Shown here: one piece after another, positions 1 through 14,244 of the stretch | Layout of the letters: every line of letters starts with the position of its first letter | How positions within the stretch are numbered: position 1 is the stretch's first letter | The notes under the pieces: generated by a model | What the model saw: only the letters and a program-made list of their open reading frames with translations | Databases searched by the model: none | Told to the model about the DNA's origin: nothing | DNA from: Eutrigla gurnardus | Taxonomy: Eukaryota; Chordata; Actinopteri; Perciformes; Triglidae | Assembly (NCBI GenBank): GCA_963514095.1 | Contig: OY741271.1 | Location: 11,708,772 to 11,772,771, forward strand | Length of the DNA: 64,000 bases | Direction of reading: 5' to 3' | Position numbers and translations under genes: made by a program

Positions 1-499
1 TAACAAAAAAGCCTGCAGGGTTTCATCTCTGCATGGGTTGTGACCTTTCTTAAAAACATGCCCTTATGTCGTTGCATAAAAAGTGAACTTGCTCTATTTG
101 ATCAAAAAAAGAGAACAGGAAGATATATGTGGGAAAGAGGCGGCCCCTTTCCAGTCACCTTACACAGTTCCTCTTTCTGTGGAAGTCAAAGCCTGTTATA
201 TTTCGTTTTCAAAACATTCCTGTTCCTGTTTTTCTGTTATTCAACAGGCCTACCAATAAATGCACAAACAACCCCCCCAATGTGACCGCACACACTGACC
301 CCTTGCAGACCACGATAAAACACTGAGTCGTGGAGACCGGACATGTGGTGAAGTTGACGTGTCTCACTGTGTTCCTCTTGGTAAAGCTGTCACTCAGAAC
401 TTCACCTCCCCCTGAGGTCTGTTAACAAAGCTGAGACTCTGATGTTGCTTTCGGGATCTGACTTATCCCTCCCACAAAGCAGGGAACAAACAGGGTTTG

Positions 500-1135
500 T
501 TGGATCCACAGACTGTAGACGAAGTCATCGTAATGGCATTCATTGGATTGTGGACTACGACTTTGGATTGTGGACTACGACTTTTAAGCCTCGAGTTTGG
601 TATTTTGGCTGCCGACATGTTATTACAGGAAGTGACCATATTTGGATATATAGAGGAGCGACGGGGTGGATCTGATGAAAACAAGCTGCAGAGCACCACC
701 ACGAGCAGTAACCTTAATGGATCTGGATCCATCTGGTTTCTGATTTGAAACTGTTTACAAAGTTATCTTCATAATTTAAAGTAAAATTTACAGCTAAGTG
801 TTAAAATAATCTTAGTAGCATGGTGGCGACAATTGAGCACCATATCTTGTATAGATACCTGGCAAAGGCAGAAAACTGCCAAAGTGGCGGGGCTACATTG
901 TCAGTCCCAAGGCATCGCCTTAAAGCATACCCTGCTTTATGGTCTATTTGACTCTAAATGGACCATGATTTACAAATTGAACATCATAATTTATTGAAGA
1001 AGACTTGAAACTTTGAGATTGAGACCATAAACTCATGTTTACAATGTTTTAATAAATCAAGTGAGAAGGAGGGTCATTTTCTCATAGACTTCCATGCGAT
1101 CAAACTTCTTTTTACATCCAGAGGAGTCGCCCCCT
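500..1135 (+). repeat. Dispersed repeat family R1, copy A
   Basis: Contains GTGACCATATTTGGATATAT, AGAGGAGCGACGGGGTGGAT and AATAAATCAAGTGAGAAG, shared with the other R1 copies. It includes a 20-bp tandem duplication near 543-585 and ends in CCCCCTGAG. Confidence 0.65.
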
Positions 1136-1499
1136 GAGAGAAAAAAATACTGTATTCCCGCTAGTAGGGTCTCTGATTTGTGTATGCATGCACAGTACAT
1201 GTGTGTTTAAGGTAATAGTTTACACATGTGCAGCAGTGTAATAAAGGAATTACATTTTCTCCATTTACAATTGCATTTATTCATATTTAAAAATATGAGT
1301 TACAAGTGAAAATAATTGTATAGACCAATTACTGACAATCCCATTTGACAGGAGTTGAGTAGAAATATAGCACTATGCACAGAAGTGCACTGCGTGTAAA
1401 TTAAGTGTGACCTATGTAGACAAGAGTTAACACTCAAAGAGAAAGGAATGAGATGGCTGTCAAAGAGCCAAATGTCCGGGCAAGCTGTCAAAGACGCAA

Positions 1500-1563
<64 letters not shown>
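1500..1563. repeat. (TG)n microsatellite
   Basis: About 31 uninterrupted TG units. A second, interrupted CA tract lies at 1662-1710. Confidence 0.97.
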
Positions 1564-1565
<2 letters not shown>

Positions 1566-2288
1566 CGCAGCAGGTCCTGTCACTTCAATTTCTCTGCTTC
1601 GCTGGCTATCTTCTCTAGATTGTGAAAGAGAGGAATACCAGCCAAGACAGCATTCATCTTCACACACACACACACACATGCACAAACACACACACACACA
1701 CACACACACATACATACACACTGTCTTAACGACAGTCCCATGACAGCTATTTAGGAATCGGTCAGGGCCTTGGACATCGGGACTCCCTGCTGTGTCTCAG
1801 CCAAGCGTGAGTCTTGGCCCAGTAAACAGAGCATCTTTCACGGGTGGCTGCTGTTGAGCACGACCCCGTCAGCTGCAAGAAGCTGACTGGTGGAAACAGA
1901 GCGGGACTGATGACTGATGCGTGACTTATCCTCTCAAAAACATGGCGGCATTTGTTAGACAGCGTGTCTTGCCAGGACAACAAGGCTTTGACCCCTTATC
2001 TCTCATATATTTGGTCATTTTTGGAACGTTTGGAACAGTCTGAACATTTGAGGTTCTCTAAAGCTGCACTAACTGTAGGCTACTGTCAGCTCATACTGTT
2101 TCTTCTAAAGAGCGGAATGTCAACGCAAATGTGTATGTGAATTGTTATTATTATTACTATTATTTTTGTTATTATTATTATCATCAATGTTGCCTTCATT
2201 CTTTTATAATTAATGTATGGATTTTGGCATTCTTTTTCTTCTTTTTCTATAAATTGTGTGTATTATTGTTCATTGTTATAAGCAAGTG

Positions 2289-2305
2289 CAACACCATCAT
2301 CATCG

Positions 2306-2353
<48 letters not shown>
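2289..2353. repeat. (ATC)n microsatellite
   Basis: About 20 ATC units. It opens poly-His and poly-Ile frames that are artefacts. An imperfect (ATT)n tract lies at 2142-2182. Confidence 0.95.
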
Positions 2354-5300
2354 CACCAGTGCATGTTGTCTGTGTCTGGGTCTTCTAACCCAAGATAATC
2401 CAGTCAGCAGAGGTCAGCAGTGCAACAAACAGTCATGCTCGCGGCTCTGTGGTGTTGCATTCAGGCATAGTGGTTGTTCGATCTAAATGCTAACATGCCG
2501 ACGTATAGCATGTATAATGCCTGCCATGTTCACCTTCTTAGTTTAGCTTGTTAGCATCCTAACATTTTCTATTTACAAATGAACACATAGTACAGCTGAG
2601 GCCGATGGGAATTACTTTTTCAGGGCTTAAACCAATTGAACAAATAAGGAATCACCATCATTTTTACAATTGATCCTGTAACTAAGGAACATGGATCTGT
2701 GAAAAACATCAATCCATTCATTACTTATTGAGATATTTTAGTCCAGATGAACATTGGGGACCAACCAACCCTATTTTTTTTTTTTTATGACTTCATCATC
2801 AGTCAAATCATTTAATACATTTATTTCCCGCTTTCTTGCTCTGTGTTTTGTTGTTGTTGTTTTTTTTGTAAAGAACTTTGAGCAGGGTGTCTTTTTACAC
2901 TGTAGGAGACAGCAAACCACAATGTTCTGTTATAATACTGCACGTCATGTCTTGCTAGTAGAACATTTTGAATGGTAGATGCAGCATTCAAAACTGAGTG
3001 AAATAATGGACAAAACACACCATGTTAAAACACACTACAGCAGTGCATATATTGAAAGAATGGTGTCTTAAATTAGCCCTGTAAAACTGTAGACACTCCT
3101 CACACCCCATGTAAGTATTCACATACACTCTACTGTTCGTTATGATGCGGATTGAAACAAAGTTATTAGGGGTCACATTGGTGCTAAGGTTACATTAGGG
3201 CAAACTCCATTTCACAAGGTGAGATGTTAATGTGTGCAGAACGTGAAGAATCCTGAGTGAGATATCCAGCTATCCAGTTTCTTCTCTCAGCACATGAGAC
3301 AGAACCAGAATAGCACGCATTACCGCCTGGCAAGGATGGTGTTAAATGTTGTTACCGATCCACATTATCAAAAAAGAGCATTCATTTCATATAAATATAC
3401 AACAAGCCTGCAGGTATTTGAATGTTTCCTTTAGAACAAGGTATGAGTGTGTGTTTTTCCTTTAGTGTCACTAGATGGCAGCATATATCTTGTTACTATT
3501 TGACAGTATTCTGTCAAATACTTGACTGATGGTGGTGGCTTGGCTCATCTTGTGTGGGAGGATCATGTAGCCAAGAGTGTGTTGTAGGCCGTAACTTCAG
3601 ATATCATCAGTATCATCCAGCAACATTCAACAAAGAGAAGATGAAGAGGAGGATCTCTGAGGATCAAACACAGTAAATTTTAAAGCCATCAATGTGTCAT
3701 CATGGCAAAGGTCAGTCTCTTTACACTTCATAAACCAGCCGCCTCTTAATATACACCTTTCAAACTTTATAATGCTTTGATCATACAGGGGGCACAAGCA
3801 TTGGTGACGAAAACAAAAGGATCACAGGAGCGCTGCTGGTGTCCCTCAAACCACCGGTGCTCTTGCTAAGGGTAATTTGACAAAAAGAAAAAAGAACAGG
3901 CACTCAGTTTGAAAGTTAAAAAACCTTTATTTTAGTGGGTAATTTAAAAAAAAACACCAACGAAACATTCATCTGGTGCCATAACTCCTTGCTTTCTATA
4001 CTCTTGGCCGATTTTCCTTCATTACTATATCTGATTATTCAGTTAGTGACTGTCGTTTTACATTACTTTTCATGACACATTGTAGGATCAACTACAGAGG
4101 GTATCATAATTCTCACTATACATTCGGACAGCAGTACAAAATGGCGATGCCAGGTGTCACAGAACTTTCCAATATCTTTGCTTTGCTGATATTGCCACCT
4201 TCCTATGAGTATTGCCACACTCCTGCCAGCCAAGTTGACAGAATATCAGCTAGCATTGAGCTATTCTTAGACATTCACCCCTCCAGACAAGACAGAACTC
4301 TACTATAACAGCAGTTGTTGATACTCACAACACACTGTATCCAGCAATTAGGAAGTCCTTCGGGGATTACAGCCACTTTGCTGTGCCTGGATACATTTCT
4401 AATTCTCTGCTCCCTGAAAAATCTCTACGGAATCTGTGTGCCACCATGTTACCCCATGATAGGAATATCTGAGCGGTCATAGCGATGGTTCAGCCTCATA
4501 CCACATAATTATCTCAATTATCACCAGCCACAGGGTGTACTGTGGGCCTCAGAGAACTGCATTGTACAGGTGCTGATATTTATCACATGGGGGGGGAAAG
4601 TTGGAGGGAGCAGACACAAGAGAGGAAAGAGAGCTCACATTACTCTGGTGTGACCGCCTTGGTCGTTGCTCCTCATTCCATTGTTTGATATTTGCCTTGG
4701 CGGGCACACAAGGTGTCATAAAACATGCATCCTGAACAGTACTTCTGTAAACAACCCAGGACGTAGCCCATCAGTCATCGTATCATTCTCCCTCCAGCCA
4801 CCTGCTGCTGTCACAGTTCAATTTGTCCCATTTGGCCCAATCAGGTTTTTGGAGAGGTTAGGATCTAGAAAAACTGACATTAGATGAGACACAGCACCTT
4901 CGAGCAGTAAGGTACCATTAAGTACCAATTAGCATCAATGTGTTTAACAAGAGTAAAGATGGATTAATATTTCTGCCATCCCTAGAGCAGCTTTGTTTGT
5001 AGGCTTTCAGGTTCGGCTGTAATTTTCACCGTAGGCTACCTGCACTTCCCCAAAAAACAAACGACCTACCAGCTGCTATGGAGATACCACAAGAGAAGGT
5101 AAAAACTATGATTGGGTGTGATGGAACATAGCTACGTTAACTAGCTAGCAAGCCAAGCTAGCGGCCTTGTTGGTGATGCACGATGTGTGAGACGAGAGAT
5201 GTAGTTCACTGTGCGGTTTCACACTAAACTAAATGATGCTATGATAAACTGATGACAATGACAAACTTGGCTGTCTTGACTTGCACAATTACCTTTTAAA

Positions 5301-5674
5301 TTGATTAAAAAAATACGTAGAATTCATGGTAGGCTAAATTCAAGCGGAATCAAAAAAGTATTTATCTCTTGCCATTGTCTAACGTATATATTTTTCCTGG
5401 AAAATATTCCATGGGTGACAAAGGAAAGGACGGAGCCTCTCTATATAGCCTAAACACTATTACACTATTAGAAGTTTTATATTCCCCGTTATTGCGGGAA
5501 GTATAGAACTTCTGGGAACCGTGAATGCCTGTATCAAATAATTGTCCCCCTTTAGTTTACTTTCTAGAAATATTTTTTCAACCAAAATGGTGGACTGATC
5601 AATTGATAAACCAAGAGACCAACATTGCATCCCTATGGTCATACTTTTTATGTGGCTAAAAATTAAAAGTAATA

Positions 5675-6030
5675 ATAATAATAATAATAAATCAGTCTTG
5701 TATAGCGCATTTCCAGGACCCAATGCGCTTCACAACTCCAAAAACAAACAAAAATTAATGTATATTTAAAAAAAATGAGAGTTTTAAGGAGTGACTTAAA
5801 AGAATATATGGACTTGGCCTCTCTAACAGAGGTGGGGAGATTGTTCCAGAGTGCAGGTGCAGCACAGCTGAAGGCCTCTCCTCCCATGGTGACCAGTCTG
5901 TGGCGAGGCTGTAGAAAGGTGGTGGAGCTGGAGGAGCGGAGGGTGCAAGTATAAACACCTTGTAGTTAATGTGTTGGTGGATGGGGAGCCAGTAAAGTTT
6001 GAAGAGCACAGGGGAGATGTACTCATTTTA
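5675..6030. repeat. Fish interspersed repeat of unknown class
   Basis: Contains TGTATAGCGCATTTCCAGGA, GGGGAGATTGTTCCAGAGTG and GGTGACCAGTCTGTGGCGAG, a pattern common in fish genomes and often found near (AAT)n. The frames it opens are not convincing genes. Confidence 0.5.
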
Positions 6031-8039
6031 CAGTTGCCCCAGTATAATCACTCCTATTAGTGAAGAAAAACCCATCCAGTCAACACTTGTCAGCATCAGG
6101 TTGAACAAGCAACAACACAAACTCACCATCCAAAATTTGGTCCACTCTCAGAAAAAAAGATTAAAAAAAGATTTCAGAGAGAAGCAGATGGAAGGGTTTA
6201 AAATCCAACAGCAAAAACAGGTAAAATATTAAAGATAGAAGCTAAAGGCTACAGATTACAGTGAACCGCCACATCACTGAGACAGAAGACAATGGATTTA
6301 AAGAACAACACTGTAGGTCGAGTAGGTCTCCATTCACTGTTTCAATCAAAAGGGAAAAAAGCAGCATGTGATTACATTCAGTATTGCCTTCAGTAGCTTG
6401 CATAGCATAGCAGAGCTAAAGCTAGTTAATGGTGTGCTTACATACTCTGCTCATAGAATGTAATGTTTAGTAAACGTATCTCCTTCCAACCTCACTGGGT
6501 AACAACAAAAATGAAGAAAATCTGTAATGGTTGCATGATACTACTATTGAGCAGATTTAAACAAATCATCTGTTCACCGTGCCAATGTACCTCTTCTAGT
6601 ACAGTCTTTGAGTTTTGTTGTACTATTATGGGCACACAGGTACAGTATCCACAGTTGTTTTTTCTGTCTTGCCTACTTCTGTATTTAGAAATGTTTTCAT
6701 GATTCAGAAGTCCAACAATCTACTTCCTCATTTCAGCCATGTCAGTGACTATCCAAAATATTCCTGTCCACGAGCAAGAGAATTACTGACTCTGTATACA
6801 TCATCGTGGAGAAGACAGGTCCCAAAGGTCCAGTCAGACACACATCGGGCAGAGTCCTTTATTGCAAGGGTTGCAACAACAAGAGGGTCTGGAAGGTGTT
6901 TTATCCCATCCTTCCGTGTTAACCTATAATTTAATTTCTCTCGGCTAATTGTTGGATTTTTGTCAAAAAATTGTCTGAAAAGATAATTAATCTATGCTTG
7001 TTGCAAGGTGGCAGAGACCAAATACAAAGAAAACCTACAAACATGAGTGTATTTGGTAATGACACAAGAGAGCAATTCATTGTCACATTTGTTTGGTACT
7101 GGAGTCGGTGACTACTTCAATTATTTGAGTATTAAAAATCTCATGAATTACTTTTGAAATCAATGTACTATTTCTTGTATTTGTTCCCAAAATTACCGGA
7201 TAAACAAGCAAACTGAGTTCAGTGGTACAACTCTATTAGGCAGAAAGCTCTAACCATGAAGTGGCATGTCAGTCTGTAACTATATCTTAGCAGCCTGTCT
7301 TCACCCACTCCATCAACACTAGCGCTGCTGTAAACTCCATTCCTTCGGTCCATCCACTTGCTAACCTTTCTATATTAAGGCCCACTGACAACCTCCCCTT
7401 GTTTGACCGTCAGACTGCTGTACATACATATTTCATCAGAAGTATTCTGTAGTACATAACACATGCACTACTTAGTGGGCTCTGATTACAGTTTATCATG
7501 CACATATGTTGAAACTATAGTCACAAAGTCAGTGCATGATATGATGTTTTAAAAACATGTTCAGGGTATGTGTATAAATGGTAAATTAATATATGAATAT
7601 ACTATATGTGCAAAAATCTAACAGTCACCTGAGCTAAACAGTTCCTATCACCTACAAAACAGGCTCAGTGCAGCGAACAAAATCGTCATGGCGACGACAC
7701 ACACACTCAGAACACACTTAGAGGAGAAACACTAACATCTAATACACAAGTTAGACACTTTTCATCTTTACAGTTTAAATAATATCAGTGACTTCACACA
7801 AATCAATATTTTCTTTAAAGAAAAGAGTTTAATTCTTTCACGTGAACTTGTTTATTTTATAACATACCAGTTTTTTTAGGTAAAACAAGAAGGAATGAAA
7901 ATCATAATTTGCTTTCTGATTTCTGATTGAAAGTGATGGTGGTGTGCACAGGCTCCTGCTGTCCTCGCTCAGGAGAACCTCTTTAATGTAATGAATTTAA
8001 TGTAATCCATTTTCTATGCCAATCTGTGATTGACCAAAA
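6031..8039. other. No gene recognised
   Basis: AT-rich sequence with short frames only; I see nothing supportable. Confidence 0.5.
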
Positions 8040-8340
8040 CCAGGCAGCAATTATGAACAGTGCCTTAAACTTGCATTTTCTCTGCTGGCCATCAGAGGGA
8101 GATGCCTCTGGTTGCAAAAAGAAGTCTGATTGCATGGAGGTTTATGAGAAAATTGCCTGAATCCTCACTTGATGTTTTATCGCAGTTAATATTGTAAACA
8201 TTAGTTTATGGTCTCAATCAGTTTCAAGTCTTCTTCAACACAACATGATGGTAATTTAGTAAAAAATGGTCCATTTAGAGTCAAATACACCATAAAGCAG
8301 AGTATGCTTTAGGGCGGGGCTACCTTTTTATTTACGGGTC
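8040..8340 (-). repeat. R1 copy B (inverted)
   Basis: The minus strand carries GACTCTAAATGGACCATTTT, GAAGAAGACTTGAAACTGAT and CAATCAGACTTCTTTTTGCA, the 3' half of R1. Confidence 0.65.
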
Positions 8341-8559
8341 GCTACCATGGCATCATTACCATCATTACCGTTGTTACCAATGCAATTAGCTACTGACACT
8401 ACTGGAATTATGAAGCTAACTTTGTTCACAGCTTCACACCAGAATCCAGATGGAGACCCAGTAAGATTGCAGCCTGGGGTTCCCCTCTGCCAGTTGTGTT
8501 CATCAGATCTGCATCAGATGGCTTCAAAACCAATCGGTGACATCACGATGACTCTTATA

Positions 8560-8973
8560 CAGTGTTGGGAACGTTACTTTAAAAAAGTAATTAGTTATAG
8601 TTACTCACTACTTGTTTCAAAAAGTAACTGAGTTAGTAACTGAATTACTTTATAATAAAAGTAACTAGTTACCAGGGAAAGTAACTATTTGCGTTACTGT
8701 AAAAAAAAAAAAAGTTGCTCAAAGAATTTGGATTTTTCTTGTAATGAGATGGCAAACTGTAGTCTTGTAGTCTACTCCTAGTCACGTAGCGTGTAGTGTT
8801 GTGTATAATAATTGAGATCGCATTCTCTGCACCTCGCATGCGGGAATAATTAAAATTTGAGGAGAAATTATACAGTGGGAGACGCTGTGTCTGTCATATA
8901 TACAAAACAGGATCAGAGCGCACAGCAGTAGACATAATGACGGCGAGACCCCGGTGCCTCGAGCCGCCGGGCC

Positions 8974-9014
<41 letters not shown>

Positions 9015-9391
9015 CCACCGTCTTCACAGCTGCACCGGATTCCCGTCCAACACCAGAACGGCAGGACACCGGGGCCCGCGTGGCCCTCGCGGCCCTCGCG
9101 CGCCGCTCAGACCAGCAACTCCGGCTCCAGCTCGCGGCAAGTTTGCACGTTTCTCCACGGACAACAGGCTGCCGAGACCAGGCACGAGCGGCGCGCAAGC
9201 AGAACACGACCCTGACTTTTTTTTTTTAACCGACAACCGACAAATTCAATTCATAGTAACGCACCGCATTTAACGTTCAGTAACGATAACGGCGTTGTAA
9301 CGACGGAAACAGTAATTAGTTAGATTACCCCGTTACTGAAAAAATAACGGCGTTATATATAATATTTTAAAAAGCGTTATTCCAAACACTG
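8560..9391. mobile_element. Non-autonomous hAT-like DNA transposon
   Basis: Ends CAGTGTTGGGAAC and TTCCAAACACTG are inverted, and the element is flanked by a perfect 8-bp duplication CTCTTATA (8552-8559 and 9392-9399), the hAT hallmark. Subterminal regions are full of GTAACTAGTTAC-type short palindromes. The interior (8937-9229) is GC-rich and includes an (ATC)n tract. No transposase is encoded. Confidence 0.85.
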
Positions 9392-9399
9392 CTCTTATA

Positions 9400-10454
9400 T
9401 ACTCTATCGTCTAAATGTTTCAGTTACCATTAGCATTAAATAGTTAAAATAGCCATACAACATCAACGATCAAGTATCACCGGTACTTAATGACAATAAT
9501 AAAACAATAGTTAAATTGATGATGACCCTGGCAAGTGGTATAATCATGAATCTTCACTACTTGAAGGCAGAAGCTGACGAATGCAAATAGTGTTAAAGTG
9601 GTGAGTATGTGTAAATGTGTGCATGGATGTGTGCTTGCCTTGTGCACATGTGTTTGCATGTGTGTGATTGTAGCATCTGTCACCAAGAGCTGGACTGCAA
9701 AGATTCAGTTTCTCACGCCCAAGAACCTCATATTCAGAATCATTACAGATGATTAATACATCTTTTCTCCCACAGCAGGTGCTTAAAACGAGTGTCTGGT
9801 CTTGTCTATAAGGTGCGCTTGGATGACACATTTCACTCTCGTAAGATCGGGTGAAACCACTCTTGTACATGATGCACAGACACACATGTGACATAAACAG
9901 ACAGCGTCTGTAATCCAGCCAAAGGAAACATCATGTACTGGGCAATTTGTTCATGTACAAAGAGTGAAGTCACAAGCTCACATTGATGGTCTGGCTGGTG
10001 TTCAGAACAGCTGTCAGATATGAGCTCAGCCCTTTAGGAAATTATGACATGTTAATGTAATTTCACGTGGGGCTTAATTCCTCAATCGTAACTTTCGAGC
10101 TTTGAAGTAGATGTCATAGGTCATCCAGTGTCTTGTTCATTCAGCATTTGTTCAGAACAGCTGTGTTGTGTGTTGTTGAGATGTACAGTTTGCAAGGAAC
10201 TCACAGCTCAAAACACTTGCTGCCTTTTCTACGTACAGTTTGGGGATATCATTCAGATCTTCAAGTAAAAGTAAAATATGTTTTCAAGCTCAAGTCTATT
10301 CTGATGGGTTAAAGCTGCTTTATCAATAAAAGGAAAAACTGTTTTAAATGGGCCTGAAACTATTAACAACCGTAATATTGATAAGCCTTGACATTACCGG
10401 TTCTTTTATCAATGGTTTTGCTCTAATCTATAACTGGGCTTTAATTGAACTTCA
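9400..10454. other. No gene recognised
   Basis: Short frames on both strands without domain character. Confidence 0.5.
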
Positions 10455-10622
10455 CACAGGATTGTCCATCAGTCCGCAGGGGAAAGAAGCCGGAGAACCC
10501 GGAGAGAACCCGGAGAGAATCCACGCTTACCACACAGAACCTGAACGCAACCCAGGAATCGAACTCGGGACCCTCTCGCTGTGAGGCAACAGTGCTACCC
10601 ACTATACCTACGTGCAGCCCCA
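10455..10622 (-). repeat. tRNA-derived SINE-like repeat, inverted copy
   Basis: The minus strand reads GCTGCACGTAGGTATAGTGG, GTAGCACTGTTGCCTCACAG and GAGTTCGATTCC. It is the same family as 42798-42930, with a tandem CGGGTTCTCTC tract. Confidence 0.65.
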
Positions 10623-13600
10623 CTCAGGATTGTGATGTCAAGAATATGATTTATTCAAAAAAGTCACAAAACCTTCAGTGAAGAAATACTCTCTAGTTCT
10701 GATAAAACTGATGCTATTGCAGCACCAACACTAATCTCTTTAGGAGCTGCCACTGGTGTTTGAACAGTTGCCTCTCCATGTCGTCTCACACACACATAAG
10801 CCGAGGCCATAGGTTCCAGTTGCTCCTCACAGGACGCTGATTGGTCCCTGCACTGGTTTACAGGACACGAACGCATTACTTGAAGCCTGACAGGATGGAT
10901 GTTCTTGTGATATGCGATCCCTGCCGTGCAAGCGAAAGTACCTTGTCCTCTCCACCAGAGGAGAGAGTTGCAAAATGTCCATCAGAGCACTGCTGTAGAT
11001 CTCTGGTTGTCATAGCAAGCTTTGTTTTTTAATGTATTCTAATTGAGATTGGAAGTAGAATGTACGCTATGAAGGAACCCTGGAAATGTACTTCTACACC
11101 TGTTGAACAAGATATGTCATGTAAACAACACAGTTGGGTTTCTGCAGGGTGAACTTCATCGCTGTGGATGGATGTGAGCCACTCTCGCTTGCTTCAAGGC
11201 TTTGAGCAAAGCAAAGTTGTGTAGGATTACAAACAAGCATAGTTTCCCAAATGTCAAACTGTTCCTGTAAAAACCCAAAGATTTTCACTGAAGTGAAGAA
11301 AACTGTTGGGAACATGCATCCTGGCTGATTAATTAGGCACGAGGTCTACTCACCTATGTCAGCAGAAAATGTATAATCCTTTGGTAACGTTGGCCTCACA
11401 TTGCTCCTGATGAAGTTTCCGTGATGTGTAGGCGGTACAAATAATCATTTGGGGCTAAAATTACCTCCGGTTTGTTTGGGAATTGATAGTCATGGCTTCA
11501 TTTTCACTGCATGTCAAAAACAAGAACATTTTGAATGCCTCCTGAATATTAATGGGGGGAAATAGCAATACTCTTCTCACTGATATCCCTGAACTGACAG
11601 CTGCACCACACTGCACAGTGTATCTTCTTCAAATTTATCTCAAAATGTTTGCCAAAGGAACCGCAAGACCTCCTGGTTTGTCACAGCTCTGTAATTCCAT
11701 TCCCTTTGAAACTATGACGGCAGCAGTGGTACCGTGACGGGATGGGAAGTTGGGATATGGACCCCATCTGGCGCCTCTAAGACTACTACGCATTATCCTG
11801 GGACTGTAAAAGATCCCAACTATGACATGACACCATGTCTGTGGTGACGGCGTAACTTGATGATCAGAAACTCCACAACACTTTAATTATGACAGCCTGA
11901 CTGTTCACTGGTGAGTAGATGGGACGATCATCCCAATAATCATTATAATACGCTTAAAAACACTTTTTATTGAAAAATAATCAAATAATCTTAAATAAAA
12001 AAGATCATAAATCATCATCAAGGACAAATATATTTTAAAAAGTTTATTTTTGTATGTATAAGTTTATTTTTTATTGATCAGCCTCTATTTTTCGCTTGTC
12101 TACCATGATAGCGTACTAGAGAGCTTTTTCAAGTCGTAATATTTACGATTATCCCCTATAACAGAAATTCACCACAATCTTGATACGATATCGTGTGTAT
12201 TTTTATCCGGATCCAAGATAAAATCTTATATCGCCCCATCCCTACAGGGCAAGGTTTGCTATGATGTTGGTGGACTGCTACAGGGCATTAGAGGATGCTT
12301 TCAGAGTCCATGCAGAAGGAAAAAGGACATACGTATATGTTTTCTCGGGCTATAATTAACTAAATGGAAATTAAGAACTTCAATCCTAATGTCCAACATC
12401 TTCTCTTGGATGGGTCACCCAAAAGCATCTCACCAGTTATTTCCAACAAAATGACCTTTGTAGCTTTGGGGAGAGCCAGCGGGCCCAGACCGCAGTGAGT
12501 GACACCATTAACCCACCAGAGACCTGCAGAGGCCAGCACACCAAAGTATCTGTTTCTTTGTGTCATAAGCCCTGCTTGTGTGGGCGCTCGTGCCCCCAGA
12601 ATAACTACCAGGGGTGACAGCGTTGAGTGAGTTGACAGTGAATGAAACACAGGTCAACACACACACACATATGGAAGACGTCACACCTACTCGCACACAG
12701 GTGCAGACGACAACACCCCATTAGGCCTGCCCGAGTTGTAGGCGACACCCCGGGGGACTTGTCTGTACGAGTGCCACAGCTTGAGTGCATTCATGGCTTC
12801 CAGTTCCTTGTGTTGAAGGGGAAAGTTCTAATCAACATGCATTCAGTGTCACTTCCATGTCCATATTTATCAATTCTGTGCTGGAGATGGTGTACATAAC
12901 TCATTCCCAAACACTGGGTCCGGGCTCAAAGGTGGGTCACAGGATAAATTATTAGGGTCGCCAAATTAATTTGCATTTCTTGACTATTTGGCTGTGTCAC
13001 ATGCTTGTTTAATGTTCTATGGGTACATTTGATTTTTATTATTCTGCCTGGGTGCTGTTAAGATGTAGGGAAATAGGTAAAATAGTTCTGCAGTAAATTA
13101 CATTCTATCTTGAGTGTTCATTTGTATAGATTTGTGAACATATATAGATTATGACATGTCAGCAGTAACTCAAAGATCTTGGTATCGTACTCATGGTGTT
13201 AGTTATTCTGTATCATTTGGATCCCTGGTCACCAACTTACCTTGGCAGGTGGTATGTTCCAGTTAGGTGAGGCTGAGAAGTGAAAATGCCAATCATTAGC
13301 GCGAAAATGTTAGCTTGGGTCACCCATCTCCACTATCTGGCTCAGGTTTGCCTTGGACCAGCCCTTCGTTGAGCTCCTTTAGGCCTAGACTGCCAGTGGA
13401 CTTCCTCTGATACGCTGAGCTTCATCTGGATCATTCATGTCCCATTAATGTTTGTTACTAATTTCACTTCTTCCCAGGTATCTTGCAGTGCAGGTGCACC
13501 TAGACCCTGCTTGACTTGACACCCACTCCTGCTATTATTACTTAGTCATTTATATTATGCTACAATCTCTGCATTATTGTTATTATCATTATAGCATATC

Positions 13601-14191
13601 CACGGCTGCTGTTACCTATTGTAGTAATACTTTTCAACTCTTATTTACTATTACTACTGCTACTGGTTTCTTCGTTTTATCCCAGTTAAAAGGGGGTTTT
13701 TTTTCCAGGAGTTTTCTTTATTTGATGGAGCGTCCCAGGGCAGAGGATGTCGTACACTGATTGTGAAACCCTCTGAGGCAAATCTGTGATAATCCACGTG
13801 TGCACGCACTTGGGCTGCCTCCCGAATAAGTCAACAAAGTTTTCTATAGCTTCGTCATGTTTGCTTTGCATGCTTTTTTTATGGCGAACGACTGAATTCC
13901 AAGAAACGTATACTTACAAAGCAGTGCTTTTGTATGAATCTTTTCTTTTTCTTCTCAATTTCACAGATCTGTTGATTAAATCAAGGAAGGACAGCCCTGG
14001 TTTGCACATGTGCTTGTCATGCACTGATGACGGACCCAGGAATCTGTCAAGTACAACTACATCACCATATAAAGACATTTATGAAAGACAGTTGTTATCT
14101 GTGTCAAACTTTATGTCAATGCTCTCTAAAGTCCTATACATTACAAATACTTACTTATGCATGTGTGTTGCAGATTATACACTATGTAGGC
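10623..14191. other. No gene recognised (upstream of the kinase gene)
   Basis: Contains the degraded hAT-like MITE at 11916-12244. It could hold further upstream exons or enhancers of the kinase gene, but none can be shown. Confidence 0.45.
11916..12244. mobile_element. Degraded hAT-like MITE
   Basis: The left end TAGATGGGACGAT and right end ATATCGCCCCATCCCTA look like diverged inverted termini. No convincing 8-bp duplication remains (only about 4 of 8 positions match), so the superfamily call rests on the ends alone. Confidence 0.4.

Positions 14192-14234
<43 letters not shown>
14192..14234. repeat. (TG)n microsatellite
   Basis: About 21 TG units directly upstream of the proposed acceptor of the kinase 5' UTR exon. 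Confidence 0.95.
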
Positions 14235-14235
<1 letters not shown>

Positions 14236-14244
14236 CCTTTGCAG

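Larger units (their letters stand above)
1136..5674. other. No gene recognised
   Basis: Apart from the microsatellites listed, this stretch shows only short frames without recognisable domains or paired splice sites. Confidence 0.5.

Noticed and set aside
2256..2486. Poly-histidine ORF
   Set aside because: Produced by the (ATC)n microsatellite; the flanking codons carry no protein-like signal.
8782..9236. ORFs of 70-141 codons in the GC-rich block
   Set aside because: They lie within a non-autonomous hAT element and arise from high GC plus (ATC)n; no transposase motif is seen.
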